Below, piece after piece: positions 1 through 5,137 of a stretch of 5,137 bases of DNA. Source of the stretch: Anaerolineae bacterium (lineage in GTDB: Bacteria > Chloroflexota > Anaerolineae > B4-G1). The translations under genes and the position numbers were made by a program. Location: NCBI GenBank assembly GCA_030612185.1, contig JAUWOI010000356.1, positions 1 to 5,137 of the forward strand. The letters are read 5' to 3'. The notes under the pieces are model-generated. The model was not told the origin of the DNA, made no database searches, and saw only the letters and a list, made by a program, of their open reading frames with translations. Position 1 is the stretch's first letter. Each line of letters opens with the position of its first letter.

Positions 1-53
1 CGGCCAGGTTAACCGCCGCATTGCCCACGGCATGTCTGCCTCGCTGGCCTATT

Positions 54-81
54 TTTATACCATCACCTGCATCAAGTTGAA
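54..81 (-). promoter_or_regulatory. Possible promoter with extended -10, minus strand
   Basis: On the minus strand TTCAAC (81-76) is followed after 16 bases by TATAAA (59-54), with TG one base upstream of the latter (TGGTATAAA, extended -10 form). The -35 match is weak. It lies beyond the terminator-like hairpin. A GAGG about six bases before an ATG at 33 could begin a new gene running off the left edge, but too little coding sequence is visible to call one. Confidence 0.25.
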
Positions 82-115
82 GGCAGAGTGATAGTGGGAA
101 ATTGTAGGTAAAGCA

Positions 116-152
116 GGTGTCAATGGTGGGCGCGAGCCCGACCATTGGCACC
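116..152 (-). terminator. Long GC-rich hairpin after the last gene, probable operon terminator
   Basis: The left arm 116-131 (GGTGTCAATGGTGGGC) pairs with 136-152 through 15 Watson-Crick pairs, with one mismatch (120/148) and one bulged base (140), around a four-base loop. It starts 36 bases after the stop of the small envelope protein gene, where an operon terminator is expected. In the minus-strand transcript the following bases are UGCUUUACC, so there is no proper U-run. Read as plus-strand RNA the loop is GCGA, a GNRA tetraloop, and the mismatch is a U-G wobble, so the hairpin may also or instead serve a plus-strand transcript arriving from the left. Confidence 0.5.
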
Positions 153-187
153 TATTGTTATGGGATCGGGAAGCAGGACTGGCGTCG

Positions 188-700
188 CTACGCCGTGCGA
201 CGCAAACGACGCACCACGACCAACAGGAACAACAGTCCCACGGCCAGGACACTAGCCCCCAGAGCACCGATGCCTGTTTCAGGGGGGCTTGCGCTGCCTG
301 TCGTCAACGTGGCCGTCGGACGGCGAGTGGCCGTTGGTTCGGCTGTCGCTGGCGTAGGGGAGGACGTGGCAGGCGGCGGCACCGGCGTTGGGGTACGCGT
401 GGGAGTCGGGGTGGGAATATCGGTCGGGGCCAGGGTAAGTGTGGCCGTAGGCTGGGCATTCGCCGTCGCCGTCTCGGCCACCGCTACCGCTACCGCTGTG
501 TTGGTGGTCTGGATGGTCTGGTTCTGTGTCTGGATGCGGTCTTGCACCCAGCGATTGCCGATCAAAGCCCAGACGACGAAGGCACAGATACCCAGCGCGA
601 GTATGCCACCCAGTGCCGCTACGAGAATGATGAAGGTGCGGTTTGGCCTCTCCTCTTCTTCCGCGAGGAACTCTTCTGCGATGAATTCGTTTTCTTCCAT
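188..700 (-). CDS. Small envelope protein: acidic head, membrane helix, Pro/Thr stalk, PPETG-type tail
   Basis: The 170-residue product starts at an ATG with AGGAGG five bases upstream. Residues 1-18 are very acidic (nine Glu). A hydrophobic helix spans about 22-47. Residues 51-81 are polar and Ala/Thr-rich and could form a helix. Residues 83-138 are a Pro/Thr/Ala stalk (TPTPTRTPTP), the usual look of an extended, wall-crossing spacer. The end has the three parts of a sortase signal: PPETG (139-143), a hydrophobic run (144-163) and the basic tail RRLRRTA. The first motif residue is Pro, not Leu, so sortase processing is uncertain; the tail may simply be a second membrane helix, leaving both ends in the cytoplasm. 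Four frames are open here because the DNA is low-complexity; this one is chosen for its ribosome site and coherent membrane design. It lies 120 bases after the BSH/KOW gene, so membership of the operon is likely but not certain. Confidence 0.85.
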   Translation of the reverse strand: MEENEFIAEEFLAEEEERPNRTFIILVAALGGILALGICAFVVWALIGNRWVQDRIQTQNQTIQTTNTAVAVAVAETATANAQPTATLTLAPTDIPTPTPTRTPTPVPPPATSSPTPATAEPTATRRPTATLTTGSASPPETGIGALGASVLAVGLLFLLVVVRRLRRTA

Positions 701-705
701 TTCTG

Positions 706-711
706 CCTCCT
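706..711 (-). promoter_or_regulatory. Strong Shine-Dalgarno site of the small envelope protein gene
   Basis: The minus strand reads AGGAGG, five bases, then ATG at 700. This is the best ribosome site in the window. It decides both the strand and the start in a region where several overlapping frames are open. Confidence 0.75.
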
Positions 712-768
712 CGAGTCCGCCCCTTGTCCAGGCTCACGCCCGCTGTGCCGGGCTGGCCAACGTAGTGG

Positions 769-814
769 GACAGGCTTTCTGGCCTGTCAGGGTGGCAGAC
801 TGAAAGTCTGCCCC
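769..814. repeat. Pair of related palindromes in opposite orientation (REP/BIME-like)
   Basis: Palindrome 1 (769-788) has perfect 7-bp arms GACAGGC / GCCTGTC around TTTCTG. Palindrome 2 (794-812) has perfect 8-bp arms GGCAGACT / AGTCTGCC around GAA, and two outer G-C pairs (791-792 with 813-814) if T793 is bulged. Read on the minus strand, palindrome 2 becomes GGCAGAC-TTTCA-GTCTGCC, clearly a relative of palindrome 1 with changes at arm positions 2 and 6 that keep pairing. The pair sits between two genes of the operon. On the plus strand palindrome 2 is followed by AATTTTCT, which resembles a terminator tail, but on the transcribed minus strand no U-run follows either hairpin. It could be a dispersed intergenic repeat, a processing site or a partial attenuator. 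Confidence 0.7.
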
Positions 815-820
815 AATTTT

Positions 821-1882
821 CTAGCGTAGAATCTCCAAGTTCGCCAGGGGGACGAAGGTTGATGTCCCCTGACCCAGGTCTACTTCTGCACCGCGCACCC
901 GCGCCCCTGTCTCTATACGGCGGGCGCGGGCAGGGAGTGCTCTCACCGTGCCCACTGCGCCCATATAGGGCGCTCGTACCACCCGCACCTGCGTCCCTAC
1001 TGTCAGCGGCGTGCCAGGCTGTATCTTGGCCGGTGGCAGTGTCTCGGCTGGCAGGGGGATGACGATTTCAGGGCGTACTACGCCCCAGCGCGTCTGAACC
1101 CGTCCACTGATCGCGGCCTCCCGGCCGTCATTGGTCGCGAGCAATTGGAAGATCGGTGTTGACATCGGTGCTGTGCCTATACCCTCGGTGACGACGATCG
1201 GGAAAGGCAGTTCCTCTACCAGCGGGAACAACTCTGGTGGCAACCCGCCGGTCACGATCCCTCGCACCTGAAGTTCCTGAGCCCGCTCGATTGCAGTCTC
1301 ATCCAGACTCGCACCGCCGATGAGGATCGTCCCGTGGCAGGAGGGGTCAATGGCTTTGGCTCGTAGCGGCTTATCGGGGCTTTTTACCACACACTTAAGC
1401 ACGCCCAAACTTTCACCGCCTGTTCCCCACACTCCCTGGACTACAGCGCCTACCGTCTCGACGACCACGCCGTAGTGCCCTAGCACGTTGCTCACCGTGC
1501 CGTAGATGTAGGCACGCAGTTCGAACAGGTCGGGCTGCGCCTCGATCAGTATGCGCCCTCCACCGCTGGCTGTCAGCACGCCGGTGATGGGCGATTTGAC
1601 GGAGCGACCGAGCAGGCCTCGCCGTGCGGCTATTACCTGACCTTGCTGCACCTCATCACCCAGATTGATGCGCATGTAACGTTTAACCTGAGGGGCGGAG
1701 ATGCCTAGCAAACGCGCCACCGGCAGAATACGGAAATCACTGGGCAGGTTGGCGCACGCTACGACCTGCGTTGGCTCGACTCGCTCGCCAGCACGGACCA
1801 GCACCTCGCCCGGCACGGGCAATACCCGCTCGCGGCGTATGTTGGTTAAAGGAGTGACTTGAGTATCAAAGGGATAGTACAT
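821..1882 (-). CDS. Barrel-sandwich-hybrid / KOW-like multidomain protein, unknown function
   Basis: The 353-residue protein has three visible parts. Residues about 15-112 look like a barrel-sandwich hybrid of the RnfC/biotinyl-lipoyl type: GEVLVRAGERVEPTQVVA, then GDEVQQGQVIAARRG, then VKSPITGVLTA. No biotin (MKM) or lipoyl (DKA) attachment lysine is seen, so it is probably not a carrier. Residues about 160-250 form an alpha/beta region with strands GTILIGG, VRGIVTGG and PFPIVVTEG. Residues about 295-353 resemble a KOW/SH3-like barrel (TQVRVVRAPYMGAVGTV). There is no signal peptide or membrane helix. The ATG at 1882 is preferred over the TTG at 1894, because the TTG falls inside the heptamer array. 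Neither has a clear Shine-Dalgarno site, which is odd for this operon. It lies 53 bases after the MutL-family stop and probably works with it. Beta-barrel folds with KOW modules often bind protein or nucleic acid, but no partner can be named. Confidence 0.85.
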   Translation of the reverse strand: MYYPFDTQVTPLTNIRRERVLPVPGEVLVRAGERVEPTQVVACANLPSDFRILPVARLLGISAPQVKRYMRINLGDEVQQGQVIAARRGLLGRSVKSPITGVLTASGGGRILIEAQPDLFELRAYIYGTVSNVLGHYGVVVETVGAVVQGVWGTGGESLGVLKCVVKSPDKPLRAKAIDPSCHGTILIGGASLDETAIERAQELQVRGIVTGGLPPELFPLVEELPFPIVVTEGIGTAPMSTPIFQLLATNDGREAAISGRVQTRWGVVRPEIVIPLPAETLPPAKIQPGTPLTVGTQVRVVRAPYMGAVGTVRALPARARRIETGARVRGAEVDLGQGTSTFVPLANLEILR

Positions 1883-1885
1883 TTG

Positions 1886-1941
1886 AATGACCAATGATCA
1901 ATGAGCAATGAACAAATTAACAATTCGTTATTCGTTTATCC
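1886..1941. repeat. Heptamer tandem array, AATGANC x4 followed by degenerate heptamers
   Basis: On the plus strand four units of seven bases follow in register: AATGACC, AATGATC, AATGAGC, AATGAAC (1886-1913). They differ only at the sixth base, which takes all four nucleotides. The same seven-base register continues, degenerate, with AAATTAA, CAATTCG, TTATTCG and TTTATCC to 1941. The array fills the AT-rich gap between the MutL-family and BSH/KOW genes and reaches the MutL-family stop codon (1936-1938). It resembles the heptameric short tandem repeats (STRR) known from filamentous cyanobacteria. It leaves no Shine-Dalgarno site before the ATG at 1882 and contains the alternative TTG start at 1894. 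Confidence 0.75.
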
Positions 1942-3693
1942 TCCCGCATCCCACAGCCATTGTCGCATCCGTGCCTGACGCTGCTTCGGATCACTCGGGA
2001 GGCGCAGTGGACGCCCGCGGGCATCAATTATCAGCCCGGCTAGCCCACCGCTCACGCGCCGTTTGCCGCCTTTCCCTGGCCCGCCGAGACCCACGTCGAA
2101 GTGGCGCAGTGGCCGCAATTCCAACACGGCTTGCTGCCCCGGCATAAGAGGCAGTATCTCCAGGTCACCGTAGCGCACCTCGACGCTGAACTTGCTGCCG
2201 TCGTCGTAAGCCACCTGCACCTTAAGAATTGTATCGCCATGACGCGCGTGTCCGACTGGCGCGACCACCGTCGCCAGGTTGACGAAGCACCCGCTATCCA
2301 GTGCCTCCACTGCAGCCAGTGGCTTGACCGCCGCTACGTTCCCCAATGCCGGTGCCAATCCGTGCGCATCCAATACCAGCGTGCTGACTCCGATGGGCTC
2401 CAATCCGTCCAGCACGATCAAGGCCGCCTGACCGGGGCGCGGAGTATGTGCCAGCACCCCACCGCTGATGACGATTGTGTCGCACAGCGGCAGGAGGTGG
2501 GAATAGGACTGTGCAGCACCAGGATTCCAGCCTGGACGAGCCACTTGCAGCGTCCTGCAGATTGCCTCGCGTGCCAGTGCCTGTTCCAGCCACAACTCGC
2601 GTGACTCCTGCGGGATGCTGACCGGGTGCATCTCCTTGTTGATGAGCAATCCACGCACTTCGTCACCACTCATCGGTTCAGGCAGCCAGCGGGTAATGGT
2701 GTCGGCACCTTGCTTTTGCAGCAGTTGTTCCCCACCGAAAGCGATGCCCAGATCGCCGCGCACTGTCAGGGAAAGTCGTCCATCAAAGGCGGCGGCCACC
2801 GTTGTGTTGGCGGCACCCACGTCCACGCCCAGCACGCCCTTCGATGGGTCGCCCAGGTGCCAGAGGTACTGCACCAGCCGGCCAAAAGCACGGGCGGTGG
2901 GCGCGAGTGGCACCGGGCTCCATCCGCTCACGGTGTCAATGCCGGGCAGTTGCCCCATCTTGTCCTGCGTGTAAAGCGCGTCCAGTTCTGTCTGGGCGCT
3001 GAGCAGGTTTTCCTCCGTCAGTGTAGGACGCACGTTGTCAGCGACGTGCAATTCGGCCCGCTCACCCACGATGTCCACCACTTGCCGGCGCAGCCGGGAG
3101 TTGCCCGCGTACAGCAGACGGGGGCGCAGTTCTGGTTCCATAAGCGAGCAGGCCAGGGCCGCCGCCTCCACCAGTTCGAGCACGGGGGTTACCGCGCCAC
3201 CCTCTATGCCCCCGGCGATGCAGATCACGTCGGGCGCGGCGTCGCGGATTGTGCGCACGCGCTGCTCGTCGCTCAAACCTTCACCTCGACCATCGCCAGC
3301 CAGGACTGCCTTGACCAGCGAGTAGGTGCCGGCCGTTGCCCGCTCGGCGCTGGCGACGCTCAGATCACGCACCAAGCCGCCCAGCACGACTTGTAGCGGC
3401 TGGCTGGCGCTGATGGTTGCGGCGAACACGTCCACACCTTGGCGGTCCAACTCGGGGGAGATCAGATCGCCGCTGGCGTCGAAGAAACGCCGGCCCGTGA
3501 CTTCGGAAATCTGCTCGACGGCATGACGGATGCCGGCCGCCACGTCGGACCAGGGATACTCCACTGTGCTGGGAGCCTCACCCTGTGCTACGAAGCGGTA
3601 TTGTCCGGCCGCCTGATCGAGCAACACGGCCTTGGTCATCACCGTGCCGCAATCGGCCAATAGAATCGAGCCAATGTGTTGCTCTGTTACCAT
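1936..3693 (-). CDS. MutL/GlmL-family actin-like (ASKHA) ATPase with C-terminal extension
   Basis: The 585-residue protein carries the ASKHA nucleotide-binding signature in order: a first phosphate loop at 13-25 (ADCGTVMTKAVLL, the DxGTxxTK form), a glycine-rich stretch at 157-166 (ICIAGGIEGG), a second phosphate motif at 287-299 (VLGVDVGAANTTV) and an adenosine-type motif at 405-416 (DTIVISGGVLAH). This arrangement matches the MutL/GlmL family, named for a gene between the two subunits of cobalamin-dependent glutamate mutase in clostridia, where it is thought to act as a reactivation or chaperone ATPase. Those proteins are about 460 residues, so this one is longer. The region from about 485 on is beta-rich and ends in GLIIDARGRPLRLP (553-566) and a short R/W-rich helix. 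No signal peptide is seen, so it is cytoplasmic. The ATG at 3693 follows a weak GAGAG site. It sits 14 bases after a membrane-protein gene, and no mutase gene is nearby, so a different client is likely. Family assignment is confident; function is not. Confidence 0.9.
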   Translation of the reverse strand: MVTEQHIGSILLADCGTVMTKAVLLDQAAGQYRFVAQGEAPSTVEYPWSDVAAGIRHAVEQISEVTGRRFFDASGDLISPELDRQGVDVFAATISASQPLQVVLGGLVRDLSVASAERATAGTYSLVKAVLAGDGRGEGLSDEQRVRTIRDAAPDVICIAGGIEGGAVTPVLELVEAAALACSLMEPELRPRLLYAGNSRLRRQVVDIVGERAELHVADNVRPTLTEENLLSAQTELDALYTQDKMGQLPGIDTVSGWSPVPLAPTARAFGRLVQYLWHLGDPSKGVLGVDVGAANTTVAAAFDGRLSLTVRGDLGIAFGGEQLLQKQGADTITRWLPEPMSGDEVRGLLINKEMHPVSIPQESRELWLEQALAREAICRTLQVARPGWNPGAAQSYSHLLPLCDTIVISGGVLAHTPRPGQAALIVLDGLEPIGVSTLVLDAHGLAPALGNVAAVKPLAAVEALDSGCFVNLATVVAPVGHARHGDTILKVQVAYDDGSKFSVEVRYGDLEILPLMPGQQAVLELRPLRHFDVGLGGPGKGGKRRVSGGLAGLIIDARGRPLRLPSDPKQRQARMRQWLWDAGG

Positions 3694-3707
3694 CGTTGTG
3701 TCTCTCG

Positions 3708-4388
3708 CTAACCGCCTAACACGCGGAAGTATACTTCAACAAGGGTGTCAATAAGGTATTGCATACGGCCAATGAAAACCGAGAGGGAGGCTGTCAATGC
3801 CCCGGCGAAGGCGACGCCGAAAGCGAAAATCAAGAACATTCGTCCAATTTTTGTCATTAATCCGACGATTCGTGCCCACACACCGGCCAAACCCCGCTGC
3901 TTGCGCACGGTGAAGGTGAAGGCCATTAGCGTGCACACCGTGCCCAGGACGATTAACAAACCGTCCAGTGGGCCCAGGTGGAACGAGGCCCACGAAGCAG
4001 GACTCAAGGCACGACCGGTTGCCTCGACCTGCGGGACGATGGTACCCAATAGCGCGCCACTCAATGCCACCGCTGTCCCAACGCCGACGAGATAGGCAAT
4101 GACAAAGTTACCTATGTAGGCTAGCCTTGGAATGCTCTTGAAGAAAAACAGCCAGAGGCCCATCACCAGAGGGACCAACAAGATTGGGTTGCTTTGTAAC
4201 TGGCCCAGGGCCATCTTGAGTACAACCTCGCGGAACATGACGCCGAAGGAATAGCCCACCAGCGCGCCGACGAAGAGGTGTAGTGCCAGCCGGTAGAGAG
4301 GGTTATCGCCCAATAGGTAACTGAAGATCAGGAGCGTCAGCACTGCTCCCAACACCAGGCCGGCAAAATCGAGCATCTCGGGTATCAC
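3708..4388 (-). CDS. Six-helix integral membrane protein of unknown function
   Basis: This 226-residue protein is almost entirely membrane-embedded. Hydrophobic segments lie at about 8-26, 34-52, 69-83, 91-116, 141-162 and 183-207, which gives six probable helices. Basic residues cluster after helix 5 (VRKQRG, 161-166, and R173, K180, R183), consistent with a cytoplasmic loop there. The GTG start at 4388 is chosen because GGGAGGA lies 4-5 bases upstream and because it overlaps the preceding stop codon as GTGA. An in-frame ATG four codons later is the alternative. The stop is 14 bases before the ATG of the MutL-family gene, so the genes are almost certainly co-transcribed. No transporter signature, charged intramembrane pair or enzyme motif was recognised. 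It may be the membrane partner of the downstream ATPase, but that is inference from gene order only. Confidence 0.9.
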   Translation of the reverse strand: MIPEMLDFAGLVLGAVLTLLIFSYLLGDNPLYRLALHLFVGALVGYSFGVMFREVVLKMALGQLQSNPILLVPLVMGLWLFFFKSIPRLAYIGNFVIAYLVGVGTAVALSGALLGTIVPQVEATGRALSPASWASFHLGPLDGLLIVLGTVCTLMAFTFTVRKQRGLAGVWARIVGLMTKIGRMFLIFAFGVAFAGALTASLSVFIGRMQYLIDTLVEVYFRVLGG

Positions 4389-5137
4389 TTTTTCCTCCCG
4401 CGCATGCCGCCGAAGGCGTAGATGATTGCGCCGAGGACCATCAGGCCGGTAACGGCCGCGTGCCCCGCCGCCAGGGCGTTGATCCGCTGAGTAGCCCGCC
4501 CTCCCAATCCGCGGTATGCCTCGTAGGTGGCTGCTCCGCTCAATCCACTGATCGCTCCCTCAAGTTGTCCTGCGCTGGTGTCCAGGTACGGGTAGGCGGC
4601 CGGTGCCAGGGCTGTACTTATGCCTGCCATAACCGGGGGGGTACCGCCAAGCGCGTGTGTCTGCTCGATCCACCAGCGCAGTGGCCCAGGCTGAGCAGTC
4701 AGCACGAGAATCAATCCGTGGCGCGCATCACCATCGGTCCCCTCTCCAGGGAGAATTTCACAATCGGCCAGTAGTTGCGAAACGCCTGTCGCGTCGCCTG
4801 GCCGATAATTCACCAGCGTGTATCGCTCCTCGGATGAGACGATGTCACTTAGCAATCCTGCCGCTACTGCCAGCCCTTCAGGCCGCGTGCTGACGACAGA
4901 GATATGTGCTCCCTGGTCGAGCAGGTGCCGCAAGATTGGTTCCGCCACCAGGTTGAGCTCATCCGCCTCCGACGGCCCGTACTCGAAAGCGACGAGGACG
5001 GTGTCCCCTGCGCCTGTGCTCTGGACGGCTCTGTGCAGATTCATCAGGTGCTGGGATTCTATCCTCCCATTTGCTGCAGGGGATGTGGTGAGTTGTGTCA
5101 GGGTTGGAACGTTGAACCCCACCAGCGGTGATATCAG
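4385..5137 (-). CDS. Unknown-function alpha/beta protein with C-terminal membrane anchor, 5' partial
   Basis: The frame is open to the right edge of the window (codons for LISPL precede the first possible GTG start at 5122, which has no Shine-Dalgarno sequence), so the gene most likely begins outside. Numbering from that GTG, the visible 245 residues alternate predicted beta strands and helices: strands at about 41-48 (TVLVAFEYG), 73-79 (HISVVSTRP), 101-106 (YTLVNYRPG), 136-143 (GLILVLTAQP) and 163-169 (PPVMAGIST). This pattern suggests a Rossmann-like or periplasmic-domain fold. A single hydrophobic helix at about 219-238 is followed by the basic tail GGMRGRKK, which fits a helix ending in the cytoplasm with the bulk of the protein outside. 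A second, N-terminal membrane segment beyond the window edge is possible. No catalytic motif is recognised. It overlaps the next gene by four bases (GTGA), implying translational coupling. I do not recognise a characterised family; the frame is well supported, the function unknown. Confidence 0.85.
   Translation of the reverse strand: MISPLVGFNVPTLTQLTTSPAANGRIESQHLMNLHRAVQSTGAGDTVLVAFEYGPSEADELNLVAEPILRHLLDQGAHISVVSTRPEGLAVAAGLLSDIVSSEERYTLVNYRPGDATGVSQLLADCEILPGEGTDGDARHGLILVLTAQPGPLRWWIEQTHALGGTPPVMAGISTALAPAAYPYLDTSAGQLEGAISGLSGAATYEAYRGLGGRATQRINALAAGHAAVTGLMVLGAIIYAFGGMRGRKK
4393..4399 (-). promoter_or_regulatory. Shine-Dalgarno site fixing the GTG start of the six-helix protein
   Basis: On the minus strand the sequence reads GGGAGGA, then AAAA, then GTG. 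It lies inside the end of the upstream gene. The strong match and short spacing favour the GTG at 4388 over the internal ATG, and support coupled translation across the GTGA overlap. Confidence 0.7.

Noticed and set aside
182..203. 7-bp inverted repeat GCGTCGC / GCGACGC spanning the stop of the envelope-protein gene
   Set aside because: It falls in codons for the Arg-rich tail (repeated CGT/CGC), which easily creates such pairing, and the stronger hairpin lies just downstream.
480..497. ACCGCT repeated three times
   Set aside because: It encodes the Ala-Val alternation at the end of the first half of the envelope protein; an ordinary coding microrepeat, too short to call an element.
117..829. 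Two overlapping plus-strand open frames of 228 and 224 residues across the envelope-protein gene
   Set aside because: They arise because the Pro/Thr/Ala-coding DNA is low-complexity and has few stops in any frame. They lack good ribosome sites and read as Val/Gly- or Arg/Gly-rich shadow sequence, while the minus-strand frame has AGGAGG, membrane helices and a coherent tail.
1895..1935. Possible promoter in the AT-rich gap before the BSH/KOW gene
   Set aside because: TTGTTA and TGATCA on the minus strand sit at promoter-like spacing, but the matches are poor and the AT-richness is explained by the heptamer array.
2626..3396. 256-residue plus-strand open frame inside the MutL-family gene
   Set aside because: It is antisense to a gene with clear ASKHA motifs. 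Its product is rich in His, Gln, Arg and Cys without domain-like patterning, as expected for the complement of GC-rich coding sequence.
1..5137. CRISPR array, tRNA, rRNA, insertion sequence or riboswitch
   Set aside because: No regularly spaced direct repeats of suitable length, no tRNA-like cloverleaf or rRNA signature, and no transposase-like frame was seen on either strand.

Overview
The window is a compact, GC-rich stretch with every supportable gene on the minus strand, so the reading order runs from the right edge to the left. It looks like part of one operon from a Chloroflexota bacterium, probably Anaerolineae-like. This placement is inferred from protein style and gene company: an ASKHA-fold MutL-family protein without a glutamate mutase, Pro/Thr-rich linkers of the TPTPTRTPTP kind, and a heptamer repeat array. 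No rRNA or other marker gene is present to confirm it.

Layout, in transcription order: (1) 5137-4385, a 5'-truncated gene for an alpha/beta protein of unknown function with a single C-terminal membrane anchor; (2) 4388-3708, a six-helix integral membrane protein whose GTG start overlaps the previous stop by four bases; (3) 3693-1936, a 585-residue MutL/GlmL-family actin-like ATPase with a C-terminal extension; (4) 1882-821, a soluble protein joining an RnfC-like barrel-sandwich half, an alpha/beta middle and a KOW-like C-terminal barrel; (5) 700-188, a small envelope protein with an acidic cytoplasmic head, a membrane helix, a Pro/Thr-rich stalk and a sorting-signal-like PPETG plus hydrophobic plus Arg tail.

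The gaps hold structure. Between genes 3 and 4 there is an array of degenerate heptamers (1886-1941). Between genes 4 and 5 there are two related palindromes in opposite orientation (769-814). After gene 5 there is a long hairpin (116-152), probably a terminator, and then a weak promoter-like sequence near the left edge.

The genes plausibly work together at the membrane: two membrane proteins with a dedicated cytoplasmic ATPase of the MutL family, a BSH/KOW protein and a stalked surface protein. No glutamate mutase subunit, methylaspartase or other cobalamin enzyme lies in the window, so the usual role of MutL is not supported by context. The cluster as a whole is best described as an uncharacterised membrane-associated ATPase system; its job cannot be read from this sequence.
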